31,833 nucleotides of DNA from an uncultured Oscillospiraceae bacterium (GCA_910588455.1 CAJUPG010000015.1:1-31833), one strand, 5' to 3'. Positions 1 through 7,447 are shown, counted from the stretch's first letter. The notes: generated by a model from the sequence alone, not told the origin. Made by a program: numbers and translations.

Positions 1-606
1 GAATATGAGGGCGCGCTGTACGTCAACCTGACCAACAAGTGCAACTGCGCCTGTGAATTCTGCCTGCGCCACGGCAAGGCCCAGGGCTCTATCTACACAC
101 AAGATTCCCTCTGGCTGGAGCGGGAGCCCACCCGCCAGGAGGCCCTGGACAGCTTTCTGGGCCGGGACGTGCCCGGCTACCGGGAAATCGTTTTCTGCGG
201 CTACGGCGAACCCACCTACCGGCTGGAAGATTTGCTGTGGCTGGTGGACCAGCTGAAGGAGCGCTTTGGGGAGAAGCTGCCCCCGGTGCGCATCAACACC
301 AACGGCCACGCCAGCCTGATCCACGGCCGGGACGTGTGCCCGGAGCTGAAGGGCCGTATCGACACCCTGTCCATCTCCCTGAACGCGGACAACGCGGCGG
401 ATTATACCGCCCTGTGCCACCCCCAGCAGGGGGAGGCCGCCTATCAGGCCATGCTGGATTTTACCCGGGAGTCCGCCCAATATGTGCCCAACGTGGTGCT
501 GACCATCGTGGACAAGGACAAGACCCCGGAAGAAATCGAGCACTGCAAGCAGATTGCCGCCAGCCTGGGAGTAAAACTGCGCATCCGGAGCTTTATCGAC
601 TCCTGA
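1..606 (+). CDS. TatD-associated radical SAM protein (partial, 5' end off window)
   Basis: The frame is open from the first base, so the N-terminus lies upstream of the window. The visible 201 residues start just before a radical SAM cysteine motif of CxxxCxxC form (Cys at visible residues 14, 18 and 21), which would hold the 4Fe-4S cluster that cleaves S-adenosylmethionine. A GYGEPT segment follows near residue 64, the usual position of the SAM-binding GGEP-like motif, and then a TNGH segment near residue 100. This order and the short length match the small radical SAM family found beside or fused to TatD nucleases; the substrate of that family is not known to me. TatD itself is not visible and would be expected upstream. 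The stop codon lies one base from the stop of a convergent small ORF. Radical SAM assignment is firm; the subfamily is from recognition. Confidence 0.88.
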   Translation, partial: EYEGALYVNLTNKCNCACEFCLRHGKAQGSIYTQDSLWLEREPTRQEALDSFLGRDVPGYREIVFCGYGEPTYRLEDLLWLVDQLKERFGEKLPPVRINTNGHASLIHGRDVCPELKGRIDTLSISLNADNAADYTALCHPQQGEAAYQAMLDFTRESAQYVPNVVLTIVDKDKTPEEIEHCKQIAASLGVKLRIRSFIDS

Positions 607-607
607 T

Positions 608-727
608 TCACGCGCTCTGCTCCAGCTCCTCCCGGGCCTCCCGCTCGCTGTCCGCGGAGAAGCAGAACCGCCCCGCCCAGTCGTAAACCTCCACGTGCTC
701 TCTCACCCAAATGATGCTGTAATCCAT
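608..727 (-). CDS. Small ORF, 39 aa, unknown function
   Basis: An ATG ORF of 39 codons on the minus strand starts MDYSIIWVREHVEVYDWAGR and ends in an acidic, Glu/Arg-rich tail predicted to be helical. Signs that it is real: a purine-rich ribosome site (AAAGGGG, plus-strand complement near 738-744) sits about ten bases before the ATG, a TATAAT -10 box lies upstream at 766-761, and its stop falls one base beyond the stop of the radical SAM gene, so the two genes converge without overlap. The tryptophan- and tyrosine-rich N-terminal half followed by an amphipathic acidic tail looks like a folded small protein and not random translation. No function can be assigned. It could still be a chance ORF. 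Confidence 0.6.
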   Translation of the reverse strand: MDYSIIWVREHVEVYDWAGRFCFSADSEREAREELEQSA

Positions 728-760
728 CAGAAGCGCCCCTTTCTGTTGTTTGCTGGGGCT

Positions 761-766
761 ATTATA
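761..766 (-). promoter_or_regulatory. Probable -10 box for the 39-aa ORF
   Basis: On the minus strand this reads TATAAT preceded by TG (TGTATAAT), an extended -10 element. Only a T-rich stretch (783-788) stands at the -35 position with a 16-base spacer, so the -35 match is poor. Transcription would start near 754, giving a leader of about 27 bases before the 39-aa ORF. Confidence 0.45.
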
Positions 767-818
767 CATAAATCAAAGTCCCAAAAAACGGACTCAAGTA
801 TTTTCAGGAGTGATTTTT

Positions 819-1145
819 ATGGCAAAATTCAAACTCAATCCCGGCGAGAAGTTGATTGGCGAGGGCTGGATGGCTTTCCGGCACAAGCAGGGCCTGGGCT
901 ACCAGCAGGAGAGCACCAAAATTCACGTCACCGACCAGCGAATTTTCTGCGACCACATGATGGGGCTGGTCTTTATGGACGTGGCCATGTCCGAGATCAA
1001 GGGCTTTACCACCGGCAAGGTGATGCTGGCGGTCCCCCTGGTGACCATTTACGACAAGGACGACACCCCTTATATGTTCGCGGACCTGCGGGCCAAGAAG
1101 CTGGCGGGCTGGCTGCGGGATGCCGGGGTGCCCGAGCTGGAGTGA
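819..1145 (+). CDS. GRAM/PH-like domain protein
   Basis: A 108-residue protein beginning MAKFKLNPGEKLIGEGWM. The pattern of a short leading strand ending in GEK, then a beta-rich stretch with TDQRIFC and later VTIYD, is typical of bacterial GRAM / pleckstrin-homology-like proteins, a fold often used at membranes or as a scaffold. The reading frame stays open upstream to 750, but the ATG at 819 is chosen because AGGAG at 806-810 lies eight bases before it; an upstream start would lack a ribosome site. No signal peptide or membrane segment is present, so it is probably cytoplasmic. The gene just downstream starts five bases after its stop and is likely cotranscribed. Fold family is an inference from sequence style. 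Confidence 0.75.
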   Translation: MAKFKLNPGEKLIGEGWMAFRHKQGLGYQQESTKIHVTDQRIFCDHMMGLVFMDVAMSEIKGFTTGKVMLAVPLVTIYDKDDTPYMFADLRAKKLAGWLRDAGVPELE

Positions 1146-1150
1146 CGGAG

Positions 1151-1315
1151 ATGGAGCCGATTTTTTATCAGGTTGAGGCCATCAACGGCGACTATGCCCT
1201 TCTGCGCTCCGACCAGGGCCAGGAGCACGGCATCACCATGTTCCTGCTTCCCGAGGGGACCACAGTGGGCAGCCGCCTGAAGCTGGAGGCCTTCCAGTGG
1301 GAGCTTCTGGACTGA
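1151..1315 (+). CDS. Small conserved-looking protein, 54 aa
   Basis: A 54-residue ORF starting MEPIFYQVEAINGDYALLRS and ending WELLD. The ATG at 1151 has GGAG at 1139-1142, overlapping the end of the preceding gene, with eight bases of spacing, which suggests translational coupling to the GRAM-like gene five bases upstream. The run INGDYALLRSDQG followed by LPEGTTVGSRLKLE resembles the small beta-barrel DUF3006-type proteins, which share a GDYAVL...LP.GA..GD pattern; this is a weak likeness only. A longer open frame covering this ORF from position 695 is out of frame with the GRAM-like gene and is not coding upstream of 1151. Function unknown. Confidence 0.65.
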   Translation: MEPIFYQVEAINGDYALLRSDQGQEHGITMFLLPEGTTVGSRLKLEAFQWELLD

Positions 1316-1397
1316 AATTTAATAATTTTTTAAGGAAGGATAAAGGGCCCTTCAACCCGGGCGTGGTATAGTCATTACAGCTGAGAGGAGGATCGCC

Positions 1398-1964
1398 ATG
1401 GAAATCACATTGGAATTGGTAGAACGTCTGCAAGAAAAGGCCCCCGTGTCCTACGCCCAGGCAAAGCAGGCCCTGGAGTACAGCGAGGGCAACCTGCTGG
1501 ACGCAATGATTTATCTGGAGGAGAACGGGGCCATCCCCCGGCGGGAGAGCGCCTACTACTCCACCAAGGATCCGCAGCAGCCCCCCCTCCCCCCTCCCCC
1601 GTCCCCCCAGGACTCCCCCAAGCCCCAGTCGCTGCCCCAGCGGGCCGCAAAAAAGCGCCAGAGCTTTTTCCGGACCATGCGCCGGTGGTTGGTGGAAAAT
1701 GAGCTGGAGATCTGGCGGCGGTCGGAGCCGGTGACCTCCGTGCCGGTGCTGTTTTTGATTCTCGCTTTGGTGGTGGCCTTCTGGGTGATGGCAGTCCTTC
1801 TGGTGCTGGGGCTGTTTTTGGGCTTCCGGTATCAGTTTTCCGGCCCGGACCTGAGCCGGGAGGAGCTGAACGGCGTGATGGAAAACGTGGCCACCACGGC
1901 GGAGGATATGGGCCGCCGGGTGGTGGAGGAGCTGAAAGCCCAGCACGACAAGCACCGAAAGTAA
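1398..1964 (+). CDS. UBA-like / DUF4342 membrane protein
   Basis: A 188-residue protein. Residues 1-45 form a three-helix UBA/EF-Ts-N-like domain (SYAQAKQALEYSEGNLLDAM followed by IYLEE), as found at the N-terminus of many Clostridial DUF4342 proteins. A proline-rich linker (about 60-80) leads to a basic patch and one strong hydrophobic segment at about 114-143. The C-terminal 40 residues are charged and helical. The start has a strong GAGAGGAGG site 5-13 bases upstream. Its stop codon overlaps the ribosome site of the response regulator gene, so it heads that operon. The role of DUF4342 is unknown; in this context it could be a membrane partner of the two-component system. The DUF4342 call is from recognition of the architecture. 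Confidence 0.8.
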   Translation: MEITLELVERLQEKAPVSYAQAKQALEYSEGNLLDAMIYLEENGAIPRRESAYYSTKDPQQPPLPPPPSPQDSPKPQSLPQRAAKKRQSFFRTMRRWLVENELEIWRRSEPVTSVPVLFLILALVVAFWVMAVLLVLGLFLGFRYQFSGPDLSREELNGVMENVATTAEDMGRRVVEELKAQHDKHRK

Positions 1965-1976
1965 GGAGAGAACGAT

Positions 1977-2666
1977 ATGGCGGAGAAAATCCTGCTGGTA
2001 GAGGACGAGGAAAAGCTGGCCCGGATGGTGGAGCTGGAGCTGCGCTACGAGGGCTATGAGGTGAGCAAGGCCGGCGATGGCCGGACGGGGCTGGACATGG
2101 CCCTGTCCGGGGCCTATGACCTGGTGCTTCTGGACATCATGCTGCCCCAAATGACCGGTATGGAGGTTTTGCGGCGGCTGCGGCGGGAGAGTCCCATGCC
2201 CGTTATCATGCTCACCGCCCGGGACAGCGTCATCGACAAGGTGTCCGGCCTGGACTCCGGGGCGGACGACTATATTACAAAGCCCTTCGCCATTGAGGAG
2301 CTGCTGGCCCGGATTCGGGCCGCTCTGCGCAAGCAGCCCGCCGCCCCCGCCGCTCACCGGCTCACCGCCGGCCCCCTTACCATGGATGTGGACCGCCACG
2401 AGGTATCGGTCAACGGCCAGGGGGTGGAGCTGACCAAAAAGGAGTTCGATTTGCTGCACCACCTGCTGGAGAACAAGGGCCGGGTGCTCTCCCGGGAGGT
2501 TCTTCTCGATGGGGTGTGGGGCTTCGACTTCGTGGGGGAGACCAACTCCGTAGACGTGTATATCCGGTTTCTGCGCAGCAAAATTGACGAGAACTTCGGG
2601 GTGAAGCTCATCCACACCGTACGCGGGGTGGGCTACGTCATCCGGGACGAGGAGGGATCGCTATGA
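1977..2666 (+). CDS. OmpR/PhoB-family response regulator
   Basis: A 229-residue two-domain regulator. The receiver domain (1-120) has the acidic pocket at Glu9-Asp10, the phosphoacceptor Asp53 in LVLLDIMLP, Thr80 and Lys102 (ITKP). The C-terminal winged helix (about 130-225) shows the LTKKEFDLLHHLLENKGRVL signature and ends with the usual TVRGVGYVIR hairpin. It should bind DNA as a phosphorylated dimer. AAGGAG at 1963-1968 overlaps the previous stop. Its own stop overlaps the next ATG (ATGA), so translation is coupled to the flavodoxin-like gene, with the cognate kinase following at 3135. All key residues are intact. Target genes cannot be read from the sequence. Confidence 0.95.
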   Translation: MAEKILLVEDEEKLARMVELELRYEGYEVSKAGDGRTGLDMALSGAYDLVLLDIMLPQMTGMEVLRRLRRESPMPVIMLTARDSVIDKVSGLDSGADDYITKPFAIEELLARIRAALRKQPAAPAAHRLTAGPLTMDVDRHEVSVNGQGVELTKKEFDLLHHLLENKGRVLSREVLLDGVWGFDFVGETNSVDVYIRFLRSKIDENFGVKLIHTVRGVGYVIRDEEGSL

Positions 2667-3121
2667 CCATCGTATACAAATCCAACACAGGCTTTACCCA
2701 GGAATATGCCGAGATGCTGGGCCGGTCCACCCACCGGAAGGTCTGCCACTGGGAGGAGGCCCTCAGCCGGCTGGAGCCGGGCAGTCCGGTGCTCTACATG
2801 GGCCCCCTGATGGCCGGCCACGTCACCGGCCTGGATCAGGCCAGAAAACGCTTTCAGGTCCGGGCGGTGTGCGGGGTGGGCATGGCTCCGCCGGGGCCGG
2901 AGATCATCGCCTCCATGAGCCGGGCCAACTACGTGGGAGAGGCTCCCCTGTTCTATCTGCGGGGAGGCTGGGCCCCCAAAAAAGTGGGCTGGCTCAAGCG
3001 GCGGATGGTGTTTATGGCCGCCCGGTCCATGGCGGACGAGAGGTTTCTGAAGCAGGGAGGCAGCTTTGTGGCCTACCAGAATCTGGCTCCCCTGGAAAAC
3101 TGGCTGGAAAAGCAGCCGTAA
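2663..3121 (+). CDS. Flavodoxin-like protein between regulator and kinase
   Basis: A 152-residue protein with an N-terminal phosphate-binding loop of flavodoxin type (VYKSNTGFT, residues 4-12) that would bind the FMN phosphate. A second strand ends in LYMGPLMAG (about 44-52) and a third in GVGMAPPG (about 70-77), the positions where flavodoxins contact the isoalloxazine ring. It resembles the Flavodoxin_5 group (HemG/protoporphyrinogen-oxidase-like flavodoxin domains) more than electron-carrier flavodoxins. It starts inside the stop codon of the response regulator and ends 13 bases before the kinase, so all three are made from one message. That suggests redox input to the two-component pathway or shared regulation. 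FMN binding is inferred. Confidence 0.85.
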   Translation: MTIVYKSNTGFTQEYAEMLGRSTHRKVCHWEEALSRLEPGSPVLYMGPLMAGHVTGLDQARKRFQVRAVCGVGMAPPGPEIIASMSRANYVGEAPLFYLRGGWAPKKVGWLKRRMVFMAARSMADERFLKQGGSFVAYQNLAPLENWLEKQP

Positions 3122-3134
3122 AGGGGGCGGGAAG

Positions 3135-4499
3135 ATGGCAACACGCCAGAATATACAGCAGCGGCCCCAGTCTCTGGAGATCAAATTAAACAGCCGCCTG
3201 TTTTTCCGGCTGCTGTTCATGTTCCTCTGCCTGGATGTGATTTTGTGCTGTCTTACGGTGGCCGGATTCTTCCTCTGGGGGGAGAGCCGGGCCGCCGGGG
3301 TGGCGGCGCTGGTGGAGCAGCGGGGCGTACCCAGCCAGGAGGCAATGCAGTGGATGGAGGCGGCGGACTACGCCATCGCCCCCCTGGAGCAGATGCCCGA
3401 GCAGGAGCGGGAGTGGGATCTGCTGCGGTATTACCGGGTCAGCTTTTCCAACGGCGGCGCCCCCTACTCCGTCACCCTGCATATGAACGGCCTGGGAAAA
3501 CTGCTGCAATGGGGCGCGGTCATTCTGCTGGCAGCCCAGGGCGTCATTTTGATTTACAATCTCTTTTCCAACGCGGGAATTATCCGCAAAACCCTCCGGC
3601 CCATTCAGGAGCTGGCGGCCACGGCCATCCGGCTCAATTCCCTGACCCATATGTCCCGGCAGCAGCTGGAGGACTTGACCGACGAGCTGGAAAAGATCAA
3701 CGCCACCCATCTGGACAACCGGATTGACCTGCCCGGCACCCAAAAGGAGCTGCGCACCCTGGCCCGGGCCATCAACGCCATGCTGGACCGGCTGAACAAG
3801 GCCTATACGGCCCAGGCCCGGTTTGTCTCTGACGCCAGCCACGAGCTGCGCACCCCCATCGCCGTCATCCAGGGCTACGCCTCTCTGCTGGACCGGTGGG
3901 GGAAGGACGATCCCCAGGCCCGGCAGGAGGCCATCGACGCCATCCGGGCGGAGTCCAAGTCCATGGAACAGCTGGTGGAACAGCTGCTCTTCCTGGCCCG
4001 GGGGGACAACGATACCCAGCCCATCCGCCTGGAGCAGGTGGAGCTCACCGCTCTGGGGGCCCAGGTCATCCGGGAAGAGGAAATGATCCACCAGGACCGG
4101 CCCTTCGTGGCCCAGTGGGAGGAGCCGGTGCGGGTGACGGCGGACCCCGCCCTGATGAAGCAGGTCATGCGAATTTTGATGGACAACAGCGTAAAATACA
4201 GCTCCCCCGGCCAGCGGGTCTATCTGAAAATCTCCCTCCAGGGAGAGCAGGCCCGGGTCACGGTCCAGGACGAGGGCATGGGCATTCCGGAGGAGAGCCT
4301 CCCCCATATCTTCGACCGGTTCTATCGCACCGACGCCTCCCGGGCCCGGCAGACCGGCGGCACCGGGCTGGGTCTGGCCATCGCCCGGTGGATTGTGGAG
4401 GGCCACGGCGGCTGGTTTGAGATTGCCTCCCGGGAGGGGATGGGCAGCCGGATCACCTTCGTGCTCCCCCAGCGGCTGGAGAAGGTGCAGGCCGCATGA
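3135..4499 (+). CDS. Sensor histidine kinase (HAMP-HisKA-HATPase)
   Basis: A 454-residue membrane kinase. Transmembrane segments at about 24-47 and 122-146 bracket a small extracytoplasmic sensor of about 75 residues. A HAMP-like linker follows, then the dimerisation domain with the phosphorylated His236 in SDASHELRTP, and a complete ATP-binding domain: N box around Asn351 (MDNSVKYS), G1 DEGMGIP near 379-385, F box FDRFYR and G2 GTGLGL at 409-414. The start at 3135 is chosen because AAGGGGG lies seven bases upstream; the longer open frame from 3066 runs inside the flavodoxin gene. It is the likely partner of the regulator at 1977. Its stop overlaps the next start (ATGA). The sensed signal is unknown. 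Confidence 0.94.
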   Translation: MATRQNIQQRPQSLEIKLNSRLFFRLLFMFLCLDVILCCLTVAGFFLWGESRAAGVAALVEQRGVPSQEAMQWMEAADYAIAPLEQMPEQEREWDLLRYYRVSFSNGGAPYSVTLHMNGLGKLLQWGAVILLAAQGVILIYNLFSNAGIIRKTLRPIQELAATAIRLNSLTHMSRQQLEDLTDELEKINATHLDNRIDLPGTQKELRTLARAINAMLDRLNKAYTAQARFVSDASHELRTPIAVIQGYASLLDRWGKDDPQARQEAIDAIRAESKSMEQLVEQLLFLARGDNDTQPIRLEQVELTALGAQVIREEEMIHQDRPFVAQWEEPVRVTADPALMKQVMRILMDNSVKYSSPGQRVYLKISLQGEQARVTVQDEGMGIPEESLPHIFDRFYRTDASRARQTGGTGLGLAIARWIVEGHGGWFEIASREGMGSRITFVLPQRLEKVQAA

Positions 4500-4735
4500 G
4501 CTGGACAGTCTATCTGCTGCGCTGCGCCGACGAAACCCTCTACTGCGGCTGTACCAACAACCTGCAAAAGCGGCTCAAGGCCCACAACAGCGGCCAGGGC
4601 GCCAAGTACACCCGGGCCCGCCGGCCGGTGGCCCTGGTCTGGCAGGAGGAGCAGCCCGACCGTGGCGCGGCCCTGCGCCGGGAGGCTCAGATCAAAAAGC
4701 TCACCCGGGCGGAAAAATTAGCCCTGATTTCATAA
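4496..4735 (+). CDS. GIY-YIG nuclease-superfamily protein
   Basis: A 79-residue single-domain protein of the UPF0213 type, stand-alone relatives of the UvrC N-terminal nuclease domain. The GIY motif is degenerate (VYLL with Tyr6) and the YIG motif reads Tyr16-Cys17-Gly18. Asn21/Asn22, Arg26 and His30 in the following helix, and the RARRPVALVW strand, are as expected for the fold. DNA cleavage by such small proteins is rarely demonstrated. It starts within the kinase stop codon and is the last gene of the operon before a strong terminator; its functional link to the two-component system is unclear. Confidence 0.88.
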   Translation: MSWTVYLLRCADETLYCGCTNNLQKRLKAHNSGQGAKYTRARRPVALVWQEEQPDRGAALRREAQIKKLTRAEKLALIS

Positions 4736-4775
4736 AAAAGCAGCGGAAGGAGCGCACTCCTTCCGCTGCTTTTTT
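4734..4775. terminator. Bidirectional rho-independent terminator
   Basis: A perfect 13-bp stem (GCAGCGGAAGGAG at 4740-4752 with its complement at 4757-4769) closes a CGCA loop. It is flanked by six A on the left and six T on the right, so it can end transcription from both the two-component operon (plus) and the SLH protein gene (minus), whose stop codon lies in the T tract. Confidence 0.93.
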
Positions 4776-7344
4776 ACATTACATTTTCCCGGAAGTTCAT
4801 CAAAATCGACGCGATCTGCGCCCGGGTGACCAGACCCTTGGGGTCAAGCCGCCCGCCGCTTACGCCGTTGAGCAGCCCCTCCGCGTTAGCCCAGCTCACC
4901 GCCTTCTGGGCCTGGGGCGTGATGCGGGCGGTGTCCCGGAAGCCGGACAGGCCCGACTGGGCGGACACGTCGCAGCTCTGGAGTTTTGCGTAGTTATACA
5001 GCATCAGGGCCATCTGTTCCCGGGTGACGGCCTCTCCGGGCCGGAAGAACCCGCCGTAGCCGGAGGTGATGCCGTTTTTCGCCGCCCAGACCACCGCGTC
5101 GGCGTACCATGCGTCGGAGGCCACATCGTCAAACCGGCCGCCGGAGACGGAGGGCCGGCCGGCCATATTGTAGAGCATGGTGACCACCATGGCCCGGTTG
5201 GTGGTCTGGTTGGGGCTGAACACCCCATTGCTGGTGCCGGACATCAAATTGTACCGATAGGCATACTGCACGGCGCTATAGTACCAGGCGTTGGCCGGCA
5301 CGTCCCTGTAGTACACCGTCCCGCTGTTGTAGCTGGGGCGGTTGTTGTTTTCCGGGACGGTGGGGGTGTTGTTGACCGGCGGGGTGTAGGTGTTGTAGGC
5401 GGGCGTATAGACGTAGTTGGAGATAAAAATGGGGTCCAGCCACACGTTGGAGGCGGGCATGGTGAAGGTATACCAGTCGTTCCCCTCATAATACACATCC
5501 AGCCGGTCGCCCCACCGGTCGGTGGCCGTCAGGCCGTCGGCGTAGTATCCGCTGCGGGGGTAGAGCCGCACCCAAACCCGATCGCCCGCGTCCGCCCAGG
5601 AGGTGGTGGACACCGTTCCCCGGCTGTTGCTGTAGCTGGAGATCCAATAGCGGTCGGCGGGGAGCACCGGGTCCGTGGGCTTGTCGGGGCCGGTGGGGGT
5701 ATCCGTTTTCGCCGGAATGGACTGCTTGCCCCAGTGGGTAATTTTTCCGTCCTTCACCTCCGCGACGGCCACATATTTCTGCGAATCGGTGACTGTAATG
5801 CTGCCGGCGGGGAAGGCCGTCCATTCGCTGGCGGTAAAGCCGTCGCCGGTTGGCTTCACGGGGTCGGACTCATACAGGCGGTAATAACGGGTGCTGCCCG
5901 CCGCCGCCGTCTCCGTGACGGTCAAGGACACCTTGTTGTCCGTATCCCGCTTTGCCGTTACGGTCAGGCTTTTAATGTCCGGCTTGTCGGGATTGTCAGG
6001 GTCGTCAGGATCGTCGGGGTCCCCCGGGTCGGTGGAGTCCCCGCCCTTGCCGGGGATGCTGGCCTTGCCCCAGTGGGTGATTTTCCCGTCCTTTACCTCC
6101 GCGACAGCCACATATTTTTGTGCGTCTGTAACGGGAATGCTCTCGTCGGTAAGTGCTTTCCATTCACTTTCAACGAACGGATCCGGTACATCGGGGGCAC
6201 TCTCATACAGACAGTAGTAGCGCGTGCTTCCCTCCGCCGCATCCCCTGTGACGGTCAGCTTGATTTTATCTTCGTCGTCCTCGTCCCGCGTGGCCGTTAC
6301 GGTCAGGTCTTCAATGGTAGGACCGGAATCCTCTACAATGTTACCATTGTCATCTACTTTGAATCCATCGCCCAGGAAGTCTTCAAAGCTAAATTTGTCC
6401 CCCGGCTTCGTCTCCGCAAATTTTCCGCCCTTAATAGTAATCTTTGTATCTCCTGCACCTCCGCCTGGTTCAGATGGAGCTTTGGTCCGAAAGACTGTGG
6501 AAGAAGATGCAGAAAAGCTTCCGCCTTCAATTTCTAACGTTGTGCCAGAGTTGCTATAAGGAAGAGAAATTATGTAAGGATTGCCATCTGCTCCAGCCTG
6601 ATCAGTCGCTGTAAAAGTCCCTCCTTTAATTTTAACTCCAGCCGCTGCGGATAAGTAGAGAACTGCATTAAACTGTTCGCTTTGAATCGCATCACTGATC
6701 GTATAGGTTCCTCCGTAAATGGTCAGCCCCATTTTGGGGTTTGCCTGTGTAAAGTTCATACCAATAGCGGAGAAAGAACCATTAATGGTTGGGCCGGTTT
6801 CGCTTCCATCGGTGCCAAGGGTAACCTCTGCACCATTAAACAGTGATAGGCCATACATACCACAGTCCTTCTTATCCCCTGTTTCGGATGCGTCAATAGT
6901 GCCGCCCTTCATGTTTAATACTGCCCCTTGACCGTTTACCTGAATAATACTCTTGCTGTCTCCGTTATTTGCCGAAGCTTTCAAGGTCGATTCAAATGTT
7001 CCGCTATTGATGGCGGCAGTTCCCTGAATGACAAACAAATTAAAACCGTTGGATGTAAATTCTCCTCCGTTAATGGTCAGCGTCTTTCCTTCAGGTACTA
7101 TAATCGAATGCCCGGCCAAATCCATGTTGATTTCACCAAATGTGATATCTTCCTCAATCGAAATATCACTTGTCAATACGATATTGGCGCCGTCATTCAC
7201 AACCGCCGTCTGTAGCTCCGCAAACGTTCCAACCTCAGCCGGTCCGGTTCCGGAACCATCCTCCCCAGCGGCAAACGCCGCCCCCGAAAGCAGGGACAGC
7301 AGCATCCCCAGCGCCAGCAGACTTGCCAGAAAACGTCTCTTCAT
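4774..7344 (-). CDS. Large secreted SLH-domain surface protein with beta-helix N-terminus
   Basis: An 856-residue protein. A clear signal peptide (LLALGMLLSLLSGAAFAAG) precedes a right-handed beta-helix-like region (about 35-330) rich in short GGTF/GGSF/NGGEF turns. Two copies of a roughly 90-residue domain follow (about 341-430 and 453-543, both ending HWGK.SIP), separated by an acidic Pro-Asp linker. Then comes a domain with GTVST...GDRVWVRLYP and MPASNVWLDP (about 561-640), like bacterial-repeat/InlB-B modules, and a linker. Three SLH modules end the protein (about 676-856). SLH domains bind pyruvylated secondary wall polysaccharide, so the protein should sit on the cell surface, consistent with the CsaB-like gene at 26310. 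AGGAGG precedes the start. The N-terminal third is much poorer in G+C than the rest. Confidence 0.92.
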   Translation of the reverse strand: MKRRFLASLLALGMLLSLLSGAAFAAGEDGSGTGPAEVGTFAELQTAVVNDGANIVLTSDISIEEDITFGEINMDLAGHSIIVPEGKTLTINGGEFTSNGFNLFVIQGTAAINSGTFESTLKASANNGDSKSIIQVNGQGAVLNMKGGTIDASETGDKKDCGMYGLSLFNGAEVTLGTDGSETGPTINGSFSAIGMNFTQANPKMGLTIYGGTYTISDAIQSEQFNAVLYLSAAAGVKIKGGTFTATDQAGADGNPYIISLPYSNSGTTLEIEGGSFSASSSTVFRTKAPSEPGGGAGDTKITIKGGKFAETKPGDKFSFEDFLGDGFKVDDNGNIVEDSGPTIEDLTVTATRDEDDEDKIKLTVTGDAAEGSTRYYCLYESAPDVPDPFVESEWKALTDESIPVTDAQKYVAVAEVKDGKITHWGKASIPGKGGDSTDPGDPDDPDDPDNPDKPDIKSLTVTAKRDTDNKVSLTVTETAAAGSTRYYRLYESDPVKPTGDGFTASEWTAFPAGSITVTDSQKYVAVAEVKDGKITHWGKQSIPAKTDTPTGPDKPTDPVLPADRYWISSYSNSRGTVSTTSWADAGDRVWVRLYPRSGYYADGLTATDRWGDRLDVYYEGNDWYTFTMPASNVWLDPIFISNYVYTPAYNTYTPPVNNTPTVPENNNRPSYNSGTVYYRDVPANAWYYSAVQYAYRYNLMSGTSNGVFSPNQTTNRAMVVTMLYNMAGRPSVSGGRFDDVASDAWYADAVVWAAKNGITSGYGGFFRPGEAVTREQMALMLYNYAKLQSCDVSAQSGLSGFRDTARITPQAQKAVSWANAEGLLNGVSGGRLDPKGLVTRAQIASILMNFRENVM
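5724..6141 (-). repeat. Internal direct repeat (340-bp period) in the SLH gene
   Basis: The segments 5724-5801 and 6064-6141 are nearly identical, both containing CTTGCCCCAGTGGGT at one end, and lie exactly 340 bases apart. They encode the conserved second half of the two tandem domains of the surface protein (KYVAVAEVKDGKITHWGK in both). The rest of each domain is more divergent. This is an intragenic domain duplication and a likely site for recombination. Confidence 0.85.
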
Positions 7345-7385
7345 TGTCTCTTACCCTCCTGTTGTTCTGCTTTTATTCTATGTCG

Positions 7386-7414
7386 ATTATACAATATTCG
7401 ACCCCCATTCGCAA
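7386..7414 (-). promoter_or_regulatory. Promoter of the SLH protein gene
   Basis: On the minus strand TTGCGA (7414-7409) stands 17 bases before a perfect TATAAT (7391-7386). Transcription would begin about 34 bases before the ATG at 7344, leaving room for the AGGAGG ribosome site. The -35 matches consensus at four of six positions. Confidence 0.8.
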
Positions 7415-7447
7415 GAGCTATTCCGGCAAAACCGTATGATTCCCGGG

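Noticed and set aside
1367..1372. TATAGT upstream of the DUF4342 gene, considered as a promoter
   Set aside because: The position suits a -10 box, but nothing resembling a -35 lies 16-18 bases upstream, so I do not list it.
1233..2615. 460-aa open frame on the minus strand opposite the DUF4342 and response regulator genes
   Set aside because: It is antisense to well-recognised genes, is rich in His/Gln/Gly/Pro as expected for the shadow of high-GC coding DNA, and has no recognisable domain.
5985..6045. Short tandem GTCGGGGTC-like repeats, considered as a microsatellite or CRISPR-like array
   Set aside because: They encode the Pro-Asp-rich linker of the surface protein; units are short, have no spacers and stay in frame.
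4393..6537. 714-aa plus-strand open frame across the terminator and the SLH gene
   Set aside because: It starts inside the kinase gene in another frame, runs through the bidirectional terminator and is antisense to the SLH protein; composition is shadow-like (Gly/Val/Arg).
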